Source of the DNA: an uncultured Lachnospiraceae bacterium
GTDB lineage: Bacteria > Bacillota > Clostridia > Lachnospirales > Lachnospiraceae
Direction: 5' to 3'
Length of the DNA stretch: 64,000 nt
Assembly (NCBI GenBank): GCA_947630805.1
Contig: CANRIV010000002.1
Location: 1 to 64,000 of the forward strand
The notes beneath the pieces were generated by a model that saw nothing but the letters and a program-made list of their open reading frames with translations, made no database searches and was not told the DNA's origin. This document shows positions 17,378-27,347 of this stretch, piece after piece. Within the stretch, counting starts at the first letter, position 1. Every line of letters starts with the position of its first letter. The position numbers and the translations under genes were made by a program.

Positions 17378-18283
17378 ATGGAAGATAGAGAAGTAGTAAG
17401 AACTGCTGTAAAAGTATCTTCAATCAGTATTGTTACAAATATTTTATTGAGCCTGCTAAAACTGTTAGCAGGCTTATTTGGCAAATCCATGGCAATGATT
17501 TCAGATGCGGTACATTCCCTCTCGGATGTATTTGGCTCTTTGATTGTTATTATCGGAGTAAAAATGTCAAAAAAACAGGCGGATAGCGATCATCCTTATG
17601 GACATGAAAGAATGGAATGTCTGGCTTCGCTGGCGCTGGCTGTGATACTCTTTTTTACCGGCGGATTTATTGTATTGGAAGGACTCAAGAAAATTCTGAA
17701 TGGAGAAGATATCAGTACGCCGGGCATAATCGCGCTGTTGGGTGCTGTCTTGTCGATTGTGGTAAAAGAAGCGATGTACTGGTATACGAAAATGGCAGCA
17801 GATAAAATAAACTCAGAGGCGCTGCATGCAGAGGCATGGCATCACCGTTCGGATGCAATTTCCTCTGTTGGAAGTCTGCTGGGCGTCGGAGGCGCTATTT
17901 TAGGATGGAAGATTTTGGATCCGATTATGGCGGGAATCATAGGAATTGTGATATTTAAAGTATCCTATAATATTGCGAAGGAAGCGGTAGATAAGATGAT
18001 TGATAAATCCTGTGATAAGGTTGTTATTGAAAAAATGCGCCAGACGATTCTTGCGGTAAATGGTGTGATTGATTTAGATTTGATAAAAACCAGAATGTTC
18101 GGAACAAGGATTTATGTGGATATTGAAATCAGTGCAGATGAAAATCTGCTGTTAAAAGATTCCCATAAAATAGCAGAAGAAGTGCATAATACAATCGAAA
18201 AAAAATTTTTAGATGTAAAGCATTGTACGGTACATGTAAATCCGGCAAAAGTTATTTCAAAAGATACGGACAGTCCGGTATAA
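17378..18283 (+). CDS. Cation diffusion facilitator (CDF) metal exporter
   Basis: 301 residues. Six membrane helices are followed by a C-terminal cytoplasmic metal-sensing domain. The metal sites are visible: SDAVHSLSDVFGSL in helix 2 and HAEAWHHRSDAISSVG in helix 5, the latter carrying the HxxxD signature of zinc/iron/manganese exporters. DSDHPYGHERME is the histidine loop after helix 3. The C-terminal domain ends HNTIEKKFLDVKHCTVHVNP. GTGAGG precedes the ATG. Metal choice (Zn, Fe or Mn) is not decided by sequence alone. Confidence 0.92.
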   Translation: MEDREVVRTAVKVSSISIVTNILLSLLKLLAGLFGKSMAMISDAVHSLSDVFGSLIVIIGVKMSKKQADSDHPYGHERMECLASLALAVILFFTGGFIVLEGLKKILNGEDISTPGIIALLGAVLSIVVKEAMYWYTKMAADKINSEALHAEAWHHRSDAISSVGSLLGVGGAILGWKILDPIMAGIIGIVIFKVSYNIAKEAVDKMIDKSCDKVVIEKMRQTILAVNGVIDLDLIKTRMFGTRIYVDIEISADENLLLKDSHKIAEEVHNTIEKKFLDVKHCTVHVNPAKVISKDTDSPV

Positions 18284-18365
18284 AAACAGATAATAATGTG
18301 GAATAGCAATATTTGATAAAATGTAGGAAAAATCAACAAAAAAACAATATTTTTTATTGATTTGG

Positions 18366-18393
18366 TTTACACAAATGTTTTTTTGTGTATAAT
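18366..18393 (+). promoter_or_regulatory. sigA promoter
   Basis: TTTACA (18366-18371), 16-bp spacer, TATAAT (18388-18393). An inverted repeat ACACAAA..TTTGTGT spans the interval between the two boxes, so the promoter could be a target of a dimeric regulator. Confidence 0.7.
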
Positions 18394-18463
18394 ATATGTT
18401 GGACCGACAGATACTTTAAGTGAAAACAACAATAGTTTTCCAGAAATAAGAAAGGATGCTGTA

Positions 18464-19690
18464 TTGAAACAACAAGATTTTAATCAGAAAATTGCAGAAT
18501 TAGTTGAATTAGGAAAAAACAGGGAAAATCAACTGACAACGGACGAGATTGATGAATTCTTTGCTGAACTGACATTGACGGACAAGCAGCAAACCTCTGT
18601 GATTACAAAACTTTCAGAAAATGAAATTGTTGTAACCGAAGGGGAAGCAGAGGATGAAATTTCTGAAGAAGACGTTGAAACTGAGTTTGAAGAAGACGGT
18701 GAACTCCCGGAAGTGGATTTGGTGACAGAGCCTACGGACGAGGAGATTGCAATGGTTGCGGCAGACGAGGAAGATTTACTGGGACCTGCAGACGAGGATT
18801 TTGAAAATGAAGATGAGGAAGCGGTCGAGATAGACGCTGTGGATTTACTCGAGGGTGTAGGCACAGAAGACCCTGTCAGAATGTATTTAAAAGAGATAGG
18901 TACAGTTCCACTTTTAACTGCAGAAGAAGAGTTGGAGCTGGCGAAACGCAAAACAGAAGGCGATCCGCTGGCAAAGGAAAAATTAATAGAGGCCAACTTG
19001 CGTCTTGTGGTCAGTATTGCGAAGCGGTATACAGGACGAGGCATGAGTTTTCTTGATTTGGTGCAGGAGGGAAACCTGGGCCTTATTAAGGGTGTAGAAA
19101 AATTTGATTATACAAAAGGCTACAAGTTAAGTACATATGCCACATGGTGGATAAGACAGTCGGTTACGAGAGCTCTGGCAGATCACGCCAGAACAATCAG
19201 AGTTCCGGTCCACATGGTTGAGACAATTAACAGAATGTCAAAAATGCAGCGAAAACTTACACTTGAGCTTGGATATGAGCCGTCTACGAAAGAGCTGGCA
19301 ACAGCTCTTGATATGACTGAGGAAAAAGTATTGGAAATTATGCAGATTGCCAGAGAGCCGGCTTCCCTGGAAACACCAATCGGTGAAGAGGATGATTCCA
19401 ACTTAGGTGATTTTGTGGCAGATAACAATACCGTGACACCGGAGGCAAATATTGAATCTGTTATGTTGCGGGAGCATATTGACGTTTTACTGCAGGATTT
19501 AAAGGACAGGGAGCGGGAAGTTATTATTTTGAGATTCGGTCTCCGCGACGGTCATCCAAGAACATTGGAAGAAGTCGGAAAGATTTTCAGCGTTACAAGA
19601 GAGCGAATCAGACAGATTGAGGCAAAAGCATTGCGCAAATTGAGGAATCCTGTCCGAAGCAAGAAAATTAAAGATTTCTTAAATAATTAA
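18464..19690 (+). CDS. sigA: RNA polymerase primary sigma factor
   Basis: 408 residues from a TTG at 18464, with AAAGGAT seven bases ahead; a longer reading from 18362 would run through the promoter and is rejected. An N-terminal helical part and a strongly acidic stretch (about residues 50-125) precede region 1.2 ([11 protein letters not shown]). Regions 2.1-2.4 contain [27 protein letters not shown] and [11 protein letters not shown]. Region 4.2 is [13 protein letters not shown] with [16 protein letters not shown]. It directs RNA polymerase to the TTGACA/TATAAT promoters seen across the window. No dnaG lies upstream, unlike many Firmicutes. Confidence 0.97.
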   Translation: MKQQDFNQKIAELVELGKNRENQLTTDEIDEFFAELTLTDKQQTSVITKLSENEIVVTEGEAEDEISEEDVETEFEEDGELPEVDLVTEPTDEEIAMVAADEEDLLGPADEDFENEDEEAVEIDAVDLLEGVGTEDPVRMYLKEIGTVPLLTAEEELELAKRKTEGDPLAKEKLIEANLRLVVSIAKRYTGRGMSFLDLVQEGNLGLIKGVEKFDYTKGYKLSTYATWWIRQSVTRALADHARTIRVPVHMVETINRMSKMQRKLTLELGYEPSTKELATALDMTEEKVLEIMQIAREPASLETPIGEEDDSNLGDFVADNNTVTPEANIESVMLREHIDVLLQDLKDREREVIILRFGLRDGHPRTLEEVGKIFSVTRERIRQIEAKALRKLRNPVRSKKIKDFLNN

Positions 19691-19791
19691 CAGAAGTATT
19701 TATTTCATTAAGAACAGGAAACTGTTTTCCGGGAATTACCCATGGAAAAGTTTACTAAATAAATAAAATAATAACAAAAACTTAATTTTAC

Positions 19792-19820
19792 TTGATTTTT
19801 TTGTTAAAATAGTTTATAAA
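19792..19820 (+). promoter_or_regulatory. gltB leader promoter
   Basis: TTGATT (19792-19797), 17-bp spacer, TATAAA (19815-19820). Transcription would start near 19827, only a few bases before a terminator-like hairpin and about 110 bp ahead of gltB. Confidence 0.6.
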
Positions 19821-19834
19821 ATTAAGTAGTAAAT

Positions 19835-19886
19835 GGTGCAAAGACGTGCTATGGCTTACAGCGATAGAGTTTTTGCACCTTTTTTT
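19835..19886 (+). terminator. Terminator/attenuator hairpin before gltB
   Basis: GGTGCAAA (19835-19842) pairs with TTTGCACC (19872-19879), with an inner CTAT.GCT/AGC.ATAG stem, followed by seven T. It lies between a promoter and gltB, so it either attenuates gltBD or ends a short RNA of about 60 nt. No known riboswitch motif was recognised. Confidence 0.8.
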
Positions 19887-19939
19887 GCGGATAATTCCAT
19901 GACCGGTGTTATCCGGGCACCATAAAAGGAGGAAGAATC

Positions 19940-22900
19940 ATGAATCAGAATGTATTATTGAAACAGGCAGAGGAAAATGGATTATATGATTCACGTTTTG
20001 AACATGACAACTGTGGTATTGGAGCTGTCGTAAATATTAAAGGCGTGAAAAGCCATTCTACAGTGGAGAATGCTTTAAAAATTGTAGAAAATCTTGAGCA
20101 TAGAGCCGGAAAAGATGCGGAAGGAAAAACCGGAGATGGTGTCGGAATTATGCTGCAGGTTTCTCATAAATTTTTTAAAAAGGTTACAAAGCCTTTAGGA
20201 TTTGATATCGGACAGGAACGCGAATATGGCGTGGGTATGTTTTTTATGCCACAGGAAGAACTGAAGCGTAATCGTGAAATGAAAATGATAGAGATTATTA
20301 CGCAGAAGGAAGGGCTTGAATTTCTGGGATGGAGAAAGGTACCGGTAAATCCGGAGGTGCTTGGAACAAAAGCTTTGGAGTGTATGCCTTGTATTATGCA
20401 GTGCTTTATTAAGAAGCCTGAAAATGTTGAGAAGGGACTCCCTTTTGACCGGATTTTATATATTATAAGAAGAGTTTTTTCTCACAGTAATACCGGAACT
20501 TACACAGTTTCTCTGTCAAGTAGAACGATTGTCTATAAAGGTATGTTTCTGGTGGACCAGTTGGGCTCTTTCTTTGAAGATTTGAAAGATAAAAATTACG
20601 AATCGGCGATTGCATTAGTACATTCCCGATTTTCAACCAATACCAATCCAAGCTGGAGAAGAGCTCATCCGAACAGATTTATTGTACATAATGGTGAGAT
20701 TAATACAATTCGTGGAAATGCTGATAATATGCTTGCCCGGGAAGAATCAATGAGCAGCGAATATATGCAGAATTCTCTGCAAAAGGTTATGCCGGTAGTA
20801 GATACAAACGGATCAGATTCAGCGATGCTTGATAATACACTGGAATTTCTTGTAATGAATGGAGTAGAACTTCCTCTTGCGGTTATGATGTGTATACCGG
20901 AGCCATGGGAGAAAAATGATACAATCAGCCAGACGAAGAGGGATTTTTATCAATATTATGCGACTATGATGGAACCATGGGATGGCCCGGCTTCCATTTT
21001 GTTTTCTGATGGCGATTACATGGGAGCAATTCTGGACAGAAACGGACTTCGTCCTTCCCGGTATTATATTACAAATGACAATCAGTTGATTTTATCTTCG
21101 GAGGTTGGAGTATTAGATATTGACCCTGCAAAGATTATTGTGAAAGAACGTCTCCGTCCGGGCCGTATGCTTTTAGTAGATACTGTGCAGGGAAAACTGA
21201 TTGATGATGATGAACTGAAAGAATTTTATGCATCAAGAAAACCATATGGAGAATGGTTGAACAACAATCTTGTGTTTTTAAAGGATATTCATATTCCAAA
21301 TGTAAAAGTAGAAACTTTCGAGAAAGAAGAAAGACAGAGACTTCAGAAAAATTTCGGATATAGTTTTGAAGATTTAAAGAGAATTATACCAATGGCAAAC
21401 AATGGAATAGAAGCAACGAAGGCAATGGGAAAAGATACCCCTCTCGCCGTACTCAGCGAGAGGACCTGTCCGCTGTTTAATTATTTTAAACAGCTGTTTG
21501 CTCAGGTTACCAATCCTCCGATTGATGCCATTCGGGAAGAAATTGTGACTTCTACTTCGGTATATATAGGAAAAGATGGAAATATTCTCGAAGAAAAACC
21601 GGATAATTGTAAAGTATTAAAAATAAAGCATCCGATTTTGACCAATACGGATATTTTGAAAATAAAAAATATTAATGTACCCGGATTTAAAACGGCAGTT
21701 GTTCCAATTATCTATTACAAAGGTCTGTCGATAGAAAAAGCAATCGATCAGGTATTTGTAGATGTGGATAAGGCGCATAAAGATGGCGCAAATATTATTA
21801 TTTTATCTGACAGAGGTGTAGATGAATATCACGTACAGATACCATCTCTGCTTGCAGTCTCTGCAGTACACCAATATCTGGTTAAGACAAAGAAAAGAAC
21901 GACCCTTTCTCTGATATTGGAAAGTGGAGAGCCAAGAGATGTACATCATTTTGCTACACTGCTCGGTTATGGTGCCAGTGCTATCAATCCATATCTTGCG
22001 CATGAAACAATCAAGCAGATGGTAGATGAGGGAATGATAGATAAAGATCCATATGCAGCGATAGATGATTATAATGCGGCAATTTTGGGAGGAATTGTAA
22101 AAATTGCATCAAAAATGGGAATCTCCACAATTCAGTCTTATCAGGGCTCTCAGATTTTTGAAGCAATCGGTATCAGCAGAGAAGTAATTGATAAATACTT
22201 TACCGGAACGGTAAGCAGGGTAGAAGGAATTACAATGAAAGATATCGAAGATGATGTGGAGAGTTTACATTCCAAGGCTTTTGATCCTCTGGGACTGGAT
22301 GTGGATTTGACGTTGGAAAGTAATGGAGAGCATAAACTCAGAAGTGGTAAAGAGGAACATAAATATAATCCGGCGACAATTCATACATTGCAGCAGGCGA
22401 CATGGACAGATAACTATGAAATGTTTAAACAGTACACGCATATGATTGATGAGGAGATGGCTCCGGTACACCTAAGAGGATTGATAGATTTTAATTATCC
22501 GGAAAATGGTGGTATTCCCCTGGATGAGGTAGAGAGTGTCGAATCCATTATGAAGAGGTTTAAGACGGGAGCAATGTCCTATGGCTCTATTTCCCAGGAA
22601 GCACATGAGACGATGGCGGTAGCAATGAATATGATTGGCGGACGTTCTAACAGCGGGGAAGGCGGAGAGAGTATTGAACGGTTGACGATAGGAAAAGACG
22701 GGTTAAATAAATGTTCTAAGATTAAGCAGGTGGCTTCCGGACGTTTTGGAGTTACTTCCAGATATCTCGTCAGTGCAGAAGAAATACAGATTAAGATGGC
22801 GCAAGGAGCAAAACCGGGAGAAGGCGGACATCTTCCAGGGAAAAAAGTTTATCCATGGATTGCGAAAACCAGATATTCTACACCGGGTGTCAGTCTGATT

Positions 22901-24487
22901 TCCCCACCGCCTCATCATGATATTTATTCGATTGAAGATTTGGCACAGTTAATTTATGATTTGAAAAATGCAAATCAGGATGCCAGAATATCTGTAAAAC
23001 TTGTGTCAGAAGCTGGCGTAGGTACTGTAGCAGCAGGTGTGGCAAAAGCAGGAGCGCAGGTTATTCTGATTTCTGGATTTGACGGAGGTACCGGTGCGGC
23101 GCCGGAAAATTCTATTTATAATGCCGGTTTGCCTTGGGAACTGGGACTGGCAGAGGCACATCAGACGCTGATTGCGAATGGATTGAGAAATAAAGTTGTT
23201 GTGGAGACAGACGGAAAACTGATGAGTGGACGTGATGTCGCTATTGCGGCAATGCTGGGAGCAGAGGAATATGGATTTGCTACAGCGCCACTGGTAACAA
23301 TGGGTTGCGTAATGATGAGAGTATGTAACTTGGATACCTGTCCAGTGGGAGTTGCAACGCAAAATCCTCAACTGCGCAAGAGATTCAAAGGAAAACCGGA
23401 GTATGTCGTAAACTTTATGAAGTTTATCGCACAGGAACTTCGTGAATATATGGCAAAATTAGGAGTCAGAACACTGGATGAACTGGTAGGAAGGACAGAT
23501 TTTCTAAAAGTGAAAGAAAATATACCCGTTGGCAAATTAAAACAGGTAGATTTATCAAGAATTCTGAATACCGATTTTGCGCAGGAGCGCTTTTCATATC
23601 ATGACAAGAACGAGTACGATTTTGAATTGGAAAAGACAAAAGACGTTACAATTTTGTTAAAGAAGCTGGGCAAGGCGCTGAGTGAAAAAAAGCGCGCCTC
23701 TGTCGAAGTGGATGTCACAAATATAGACCGCTCTTTTGGTACAATATTTGGCTCGGAAATCACAAAAAAATATCATGATACTCTGGAAGATGATATGTAT
23801 ATTATAAAATGTTATGGGGCCGGCGGGCAAAGCTTTGGAGCATTTATCCCGAATGGCATGACCATCGAGCTGACCGGAGACAGTAATGACTACTTAGGAA
23901 AGGGATTATCCGGTGGAAAAATTATTGTAAAACCACCAAAGGAATCTACTTTCAAACAGGATGAAAATATTATTATCGGTAATGTGGCTTTCTATGGCGC
24001 AACCAGTGGTAAAGCATATATCAATGGTGTGGCAGGCGAGCGTTTCTGTGTCAGAAATTCCGGCGCGATAGCAGTTGTGGAAGGTGTTGGCGATCATGGA
24101 TGCGAATATATGACCGGAGGCCGTGTTGTCGTGATTGGAAAAGTAGGAAAGAATTTTGCAGCCGGCATGAGCGGCGGTGTAGCCTATGTACTGGATGAAA
24201 ACAACGATTTGTACAGAAAGACAAATAAATCTCTGGTATCTACAGAGGAGTTGTCCAATAAATATGATGTCCAGGAACTAAAGGCTATGATTGAAGAGCA
24301 TGTAAAATATACAAATTCTGAAAAAGGAAAAATAATTTTAAAGAATTTTGAAGAGTATCTTCCAAAATTCAAGAAAATAATTCCTTATGATTATAAGAAG
24401 ATGCTCAACGCCATTGCAAAAATGGAAGAAAAGGGATTAAATCCGGAACAGGCACAGATAGAAGCATTTTATGCGTCAACAAGATAG
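19940..24487 (+). CDS. gltB: Glutamate synthase (NADPH) large subunit
   Basis: 1515 residues, full length. A 24-residue propeptide precedes the class II amidotransferase cysteine (DNCGIGA), which releases ammonia from glutamine. The amidotransferase domain runs to about 430, followed by a central linker domain and an FMN-binding TIM barrel (about 830-1200, with GEGGES and SGFDGGTGAAP). Cysteines 1123, 1129 and 1134 (C-x5-C-x4-C) fit the 3Fe-4S cluster. The C-terminal GxGxG helix domain (about 1260-1450) carries YGAGGQSFGAF and GDHGCEYMTGG. Glutamine plus 2-oxoglutarate give two glutamates. AAAAGGAGG precedes the ATG. gltD follows after 12 bp; the leader hairpin suggests control by attenuation. 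Confidence 0.97.
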   Translation: MNQNVLLKQAEENGLYDSRFEHDNCGIGAVVNIKGVKSHSTVENALKIVENLEHRAGKDAEGKTGDGVGIMLQVSHKFFKKVTKPLGFDIGQEREYGVGMFFMPQEELKRNREMKMIEIITQKEGLEFLGWRKVPVNPEVLGTKALECMPCIMQCFIKKPENVEKGLPFDRILYIIRRVFSHSNTGTYTVSLSSRTIVYKGMFLVDQLGSFFEDLKDKNYESAIALVHSRFSTNTNPSWRRAHPNRFIVHNGEINTIRGNADNMLAREESMSSEYMQNSLQKVMPVVDTNGSDSAMLDNTLEFLVMNGVELPLAVMMCIPEPWEKNDTISQTKRDFYQYYATMMEPWDGPASILFSDGDYMGAILDRNGLRPSRYYITNDNQLILSSEVGVLDIDPAKIIVKERLRPGRMLLVDTVQGKLIDDDELKEFYASRKPYGEWLNNNLVFLKDIHIPNVKVETFEKEERQRLQKNFGYSFEDLKRIIPMANNGIEATKAMGKDTPLAVLSERTCPLFNYFKQLFAQVTNPPIDAIREEIVTSTSVYIGKDGNILEEKPDNCKVLKIKHPILTNTDILKIKNINVPGFKTAVVPIIYYKGLSIEKAIDQVFVDVDKAHKDGANIIILSDRGVDEYHVQIPSLLAVSAVHQYLVKTKKRTTLSLILESGEPRDVHHFATLLGYGASAINPYLAHETIKQMVDEGMIDKDPYAAIDDYNAAILGGIVKIASKMGISTIQSYQGSQIFEAIGISREVIDKYFTGTVSRVEGITMKDIEDDVESLHSKAFDPLGLDVDLTLESNGEHKLRSGKEEHKYNPATIHTLQQATWTDNYEMFKQYTHMIDEEMAPVHLRGLIDFNYPENGGIPLDEVESVESIMKRFKTGAMSYGSISQEAHETMAVAMNMIGGRSNSGEGGESIERLTIGKDGLNKCSKIKQVASGRFGVTSRYLVSAEEIQIKMAQGAKPGEGGHLPGKKVYPWIAKTRYSTPGVSLISPPPHHDIYSIEDLAQLIYDLKNANQDARISVKLVSEAGVGTVAAGVAKAGAQVILISGFDGGTGAAPENSIYNAGLPWELGLAEAHQTLIANGLRNKVVVETDGKLMSGRDVAIAAMLGAEEYGFATAPLVTMGCVMMRVCNLDTCPVGVATQNPQLRKRFKGKPEYVVNFMKFIAQELREYMAKLGVRTLDELVGRTDFLKVKENIPVGKLKQVDLSRILNTDFAQERFSYHDKNEYDFELEKTKDVTILLKKLGKALSEKKRASVEVDVTNIDRSFGTIFGSEITKKYHDTLEDDMYIIKCYGAGGQSFGAFIPNGMTIELTGDSNDYLGKGLSGGKIIVKPPKESTFKQDENIIIGNVAFYGATSGKAYINGVAGERFCVRNSGAIAVVEGVGDHGCEYMTGGRVVVIGKVGKNFAAGMSGGVAYVLDENNDLYRKTNKSLVSTEELSNKYDVQELKAMIEEHVKYTNSEKGKIILKNFEEYLPKFKKIIPYDYKKMLNAIAKMEEKGLNPEQAQIEAFYASTR

Positions 24488-24499
24488 GAGGTAAAAAAA

Positions 24500-25987
24500 A
24501 TGGGAAAACCAACAGGATTTTTAGATTATGAACGTGAAGATGCTAAGGCAGTTTCACCGAAAGAAAGAATAAAAAACTTTGAGGAATTCCATGAGCCTCT
24601 CTCAATGGAAAAACAGAAATGTCAGGCAGCAAGATGTATGGAATGTGGCGTTCCTTTCTGTCAGAACGGTCAGGTCATTGCCGGAATGGTATCGGGCTGT
24701 CCGCTCAACAATCTGATTCCGGAATGGAATGATTTGCTGTACACGGGCAATCTGGAACAGGCATATAACAGATTGCACAAGACCAATAATTTTCCGGAAT
24801 TTACATCAAGAGTATGTCCGGCACTTTGTGAAAAAGCATGTACCTGTGGACTAAACGGAGAGCCGGTTTCCGTTCGTGCAAATGAACATTTGATTATTGA
24901 AAATGCTTACGAACAGGGGTATGCCAAGGCCAAAGCTCCTTCTGTAAGGACAGGAAAGAAGGTGGCTGTCATTGGCTCCGGTCCTGCCGGTCTTGCAGCT
25001 GCAGACCAGCTGAACAAACGTGGACACAGCGTCACGGTTTATGAGAGAGATGACAGAGTCGGTGGTCTTCTGATGTATGGAATTCCAAACATGAAACTGG
25101 AAAAACATATTATTGAGAGAAAAGTAGATATCATGAAGGAAGAAGGGGTTACTTTTCTTACCGGAATGGATGTCGGTAAAGATGTCAAGGCTTCGGACAT
25201 TCTAAAACAGTATGATAGAGTAATTCTGGCATGCGGCTCAAGAAATGCAAGAGATATTTCTGCAAAAGGACGGGATGCTGGAGGAATTTACTTTGCAGTA
25301 GACTTTCTTGCCTCTACCACGAAAAGCCTTCTGGAATATGGCTCTTTAAAGGAGGGGACATTTATTTCTGCGAAAGGCAAAGATGTGGTCGTAATTGGTG
25401 GCGGAGATACAGGAAATGATTGCGTGGGAACAAGTATCCGTCATGGAGCAAAAAGTGTACTGCAGTTGGAAATGATGCCGAAAGCTCCCGATGAGAGAGC
25501 GGAAAATAATCCATGGCCGGAATGGCCAAGAATCTGTAAAACTGATTACGGACAGGAAGAGGCAATCGCAGTGTTTGGAAAGGATCCGCGGGTATACCAG
25601 ACTACAGTAAAAGAATTTAAGAAAGATAAAGACGGCAATCTGGCAGGCCTGGTGCTGGTAAAACTTGAAGCACAAAAGGATAAAGAAACCGGACGGGTAA
25701 ATATGGTGGAAATAAAGGGAAGTGAATACGAAATAGACTGTCAGCTTGTCCTGATAGCTGCCGGTTTTCTGGGAAGTGAGAACTATGTTACAAAAGCGTT
25801 TCAGGTAGATACCACGCCACGGACGAACATTTCCACGCTTCCTGGAAAATATGCGACAAGTGTAGAAAATGTCTTTACCGCAGGAGATGTTCACAGGGGA
25901 CAGTCTCTTGTTGTATGGGCAATTAGAGAAGGAAGAGATTGCGCAAGAGAAGTGGATGAATCCCTTATGGGATACACAAATCTTTAA
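24500..25987 (+). CDS. gltD: Glutamate synthase (NADPH) small subunit
   Basis: 495 residues. The N-terminal domain binds two 4Fe-4S clusters through C..C..C motifs (CQAARCMECGVPFC, CPALCEKACTCG). The FAD site is VAVIGSGPAGLAAADQLNKRGH and the NADPH site VVVIGGGDTGNDCVG. The final FAD contact is ENVFTAGDVHRGQSLVVWAIREGRD. It feeds electrons from NADPH to GltB. AGGAGG lies before the ATG, 12 bp after the gltB stop. The operon ends at the terminator at 26010. Confidence 0.97.
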   Translation: MGKPTGFLDYEREDAKAVSPKERIKNFEEFHEPLSMEKQKCQAARCMECGVPFCQNGQVIAGMVSGCPLNNLIPEWNDLLYTGNLEQAYNRLHKTNNFPEFTSRVCPALCEKACTCGLNGEPVSVRANEHLIIENAYEQGYAKAKAPSVRTGKKVAVIGSGPAGLAAADQLNKRGHSVTVYERDDRVGGLLMYGIPNMKLEKHIIERKVDIMKEEGVTFLTGMDVGKDVKASDILKQYDRVILACGSRNARDISAKGRDAGGIYFAVDFLASTTKSLLEYGSLKEGTFISAKGKDVVVIGGGDTGNDCVGTSIRHGAKSVLQLEMMPKAPDERAENNPWPEWPRICKTDYGQEEAIAVFGKDPRVYQTTVKEFKKDKDGNLAGLVLVKLEAQKDKETGRVNMVEIKGSEYEIDCQLVLIAAGFLGSENYVTKAFQVDTTPRTNISTLPGKYATSVENVFTAGDVHRGQSLVVWAIREGRDCAREVDESLMGYTNL

Positions 25988-26009
25988 TGTAAAAAAACAT
26001 GAAAGAAAA

Positions 26010-26045
26010 GATGGCAGAATGATTTCTGATTCTGCCATCTTTTTA
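26010..26045 (+). terminator. gltBD terminator
   Basis: GATGGCAGAAT (26010-26020) and ATTCTGCCATC (26029-26039) form a perfect 11-bp stem followed by a T-run. Confidence 0.92.
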
Positions 26046-26167
26046 TGTTATAATAAAAAATAGAAAAATATATGTAATGGGATAGAGTTGAAAGTTGAAG
26101 AAAATTGCTGTATAAAAATAGCATAAGCATATAAATAAGTAATAAGTTAGGAGGAATTTTTGGAACA

Positions 26168-27274
26168 ATGATAAGAAATCAAAAAATTTATAAGGGGGGG
26201 GCAGAGCAAAAAAGTAGTTTTAGCATTAGCAGAGATTTTTCCTGGCAGATAAAGGGGATAGCGATTGTTCTTATGATAATATATCATTTCTTTTGTTTTC
26301 CGGAATGGTATGTGGAAGGAATCTCGTACCCGTCTTTATCTGCAATATCTTATCCATTAGCCCACATGACTGTAACGTGTGTAGGATTATTTGCATTTCT
26401 TACCGGCTGGACTTATGCGCTGCACCGGGACAAATCATTTCGTTATTCCTTCAAAAAGATAGGAATGTTTCTTGTTGATTATTGGACTGTGTATCTGTTA
26501 TTTTTGATTGTGGCAATTCTTATCAGCGGTCCGGTTATGTTGAGAGATATTCCTTTGGAGATGATTGCACTGAAAACAGATGTGATGTATTTTTGCTGGT
26601 ATGTATTTTTTTACATTATTGTTATGGTGGCATTTCCATTGTATATTAAGATTTCTGAAAAATTGAAATTAAACACTTTGGTGAAAGAAGTTATTTTTCT
26701 GGCCGTATATTACCGAATCATATATTTTATTTTTCAGTTTTGCGGCTCAAATAATGTAATTGGAGGAATCATTATACAGTTTCCGACCGTAGTGTGCGGA
26801 TATCTTCTATGTAAATATCATATATTCGATTTCATATATCAATATATCAAAAATAAAAAAAGAATTATAAAAATAATAGTTGGAATATTGTTGGTCCTGT
26901 TGTCTTATTGTGTTATGACATTCAAACCGCAACTAAGAAATATTATATTTTTCCAATGGGTGGGAGTTCCACTTAGTATTTTCGGACTGCATTTGACAGG
27001 AATACAGAATGTGAAATGGTTTGACAGACTGTTTGGTTTTTTAGGAATTCATTCCATGAACATATGGTTTTTACATAGTATTTTCTTTTCTGATTATACA
27101 AAAAACATATTTCAGCCAATCGCATTTGCCGTGAAGAATCCGCTGTTCGTCATCTTATGGGTACTTTTTTTATGCAGCATAGCATCAATCCCTGTCGAAG
27201 TATTGCAAAAAAGTATAAAATCCGTAATTGGAAAGGGGCAGAAATTTGTGACAGGTCATATGAATAAAAGATAA
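26168..27274 (+). CDS. Acyltransferase family membrane protein with 5' poly-G tract
   Basis: 368 residues with about ten hydrophobic helices. The first reads WQIKGIAIVLMIIYHFFCFP, and the late part LGIHSMNIWFLHSIFFSDYTKNIF corresponds to the family's conserved penultimate helices. It is predicted to transfer an acyl group onto a surface sugar or wall polymer. Eight consecutive G (26194-26201) occur at codons 9-11, right after the start, so slippage would switch the gene off. The ATG at 26168 has AGGAGG about 11 bases away, slightly long. It stands between the gltBD terminator and a flavodoxin-like gene. Confidence 0.85.
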   Translation: MIRNQKIYKGGAEQKSSFSISRDFSWQIKGIAIVLMIIYHFFCFPEWYVEGISYPSLSAISYPLAHMTVTCVGLFAFLTGWTYALHRDKSFRYSFKKIGMFLVDYWTVYLLFLIVAILISGPVMLRDIPLEMIALKTDVMYFCWYVFFYIIVMVAFPLYIKISEKLKLNTLVKEVIFLAVYYRIIYFIFQFCGSNNVIGGIIIQFPTVVCGYLLCKYHIFDFIYQYIKNKKRIIKIIVGILLVLLSYCVMTFKPQLRNIIFFQWVGVPLSIFGLHLTGIQNVKWFDRLFGFLGIHSMNIWFLHSIFFSDYTKNIFQPIAFAVKNPLFVILWVLFLCSIASIPVEVLQKSIKSVIGKGQKFVTGHMNKR

Positions 27275-27347
27275 AATATAATAATAAGAAGGAAACAATA
27301 TAGAAAATAATACATAAAATAAAGAAGTTGATAGCAGGAGGTTTAGA

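Noticed and set aside
18362..18463. 34-residue N-terminal extension of sigA
   Set aside because: It would overlap the TTTACA/TATAAT promoter; the TTG at 18464 has a proper ribosome site and fits homologues.
19827..19886. Glutamine riboswitch before gltB
   Set aside because: Consensus elements of the known glutamine-binding RNAs were not found; only the terminator-like hairpin can be supported.
25346..26038. Minus-strand open frame of about 230 codons
   Set aside because: Antisense to gltD; residue make-up is typical of a shadow frame and it overlaps the gltBD terminator.
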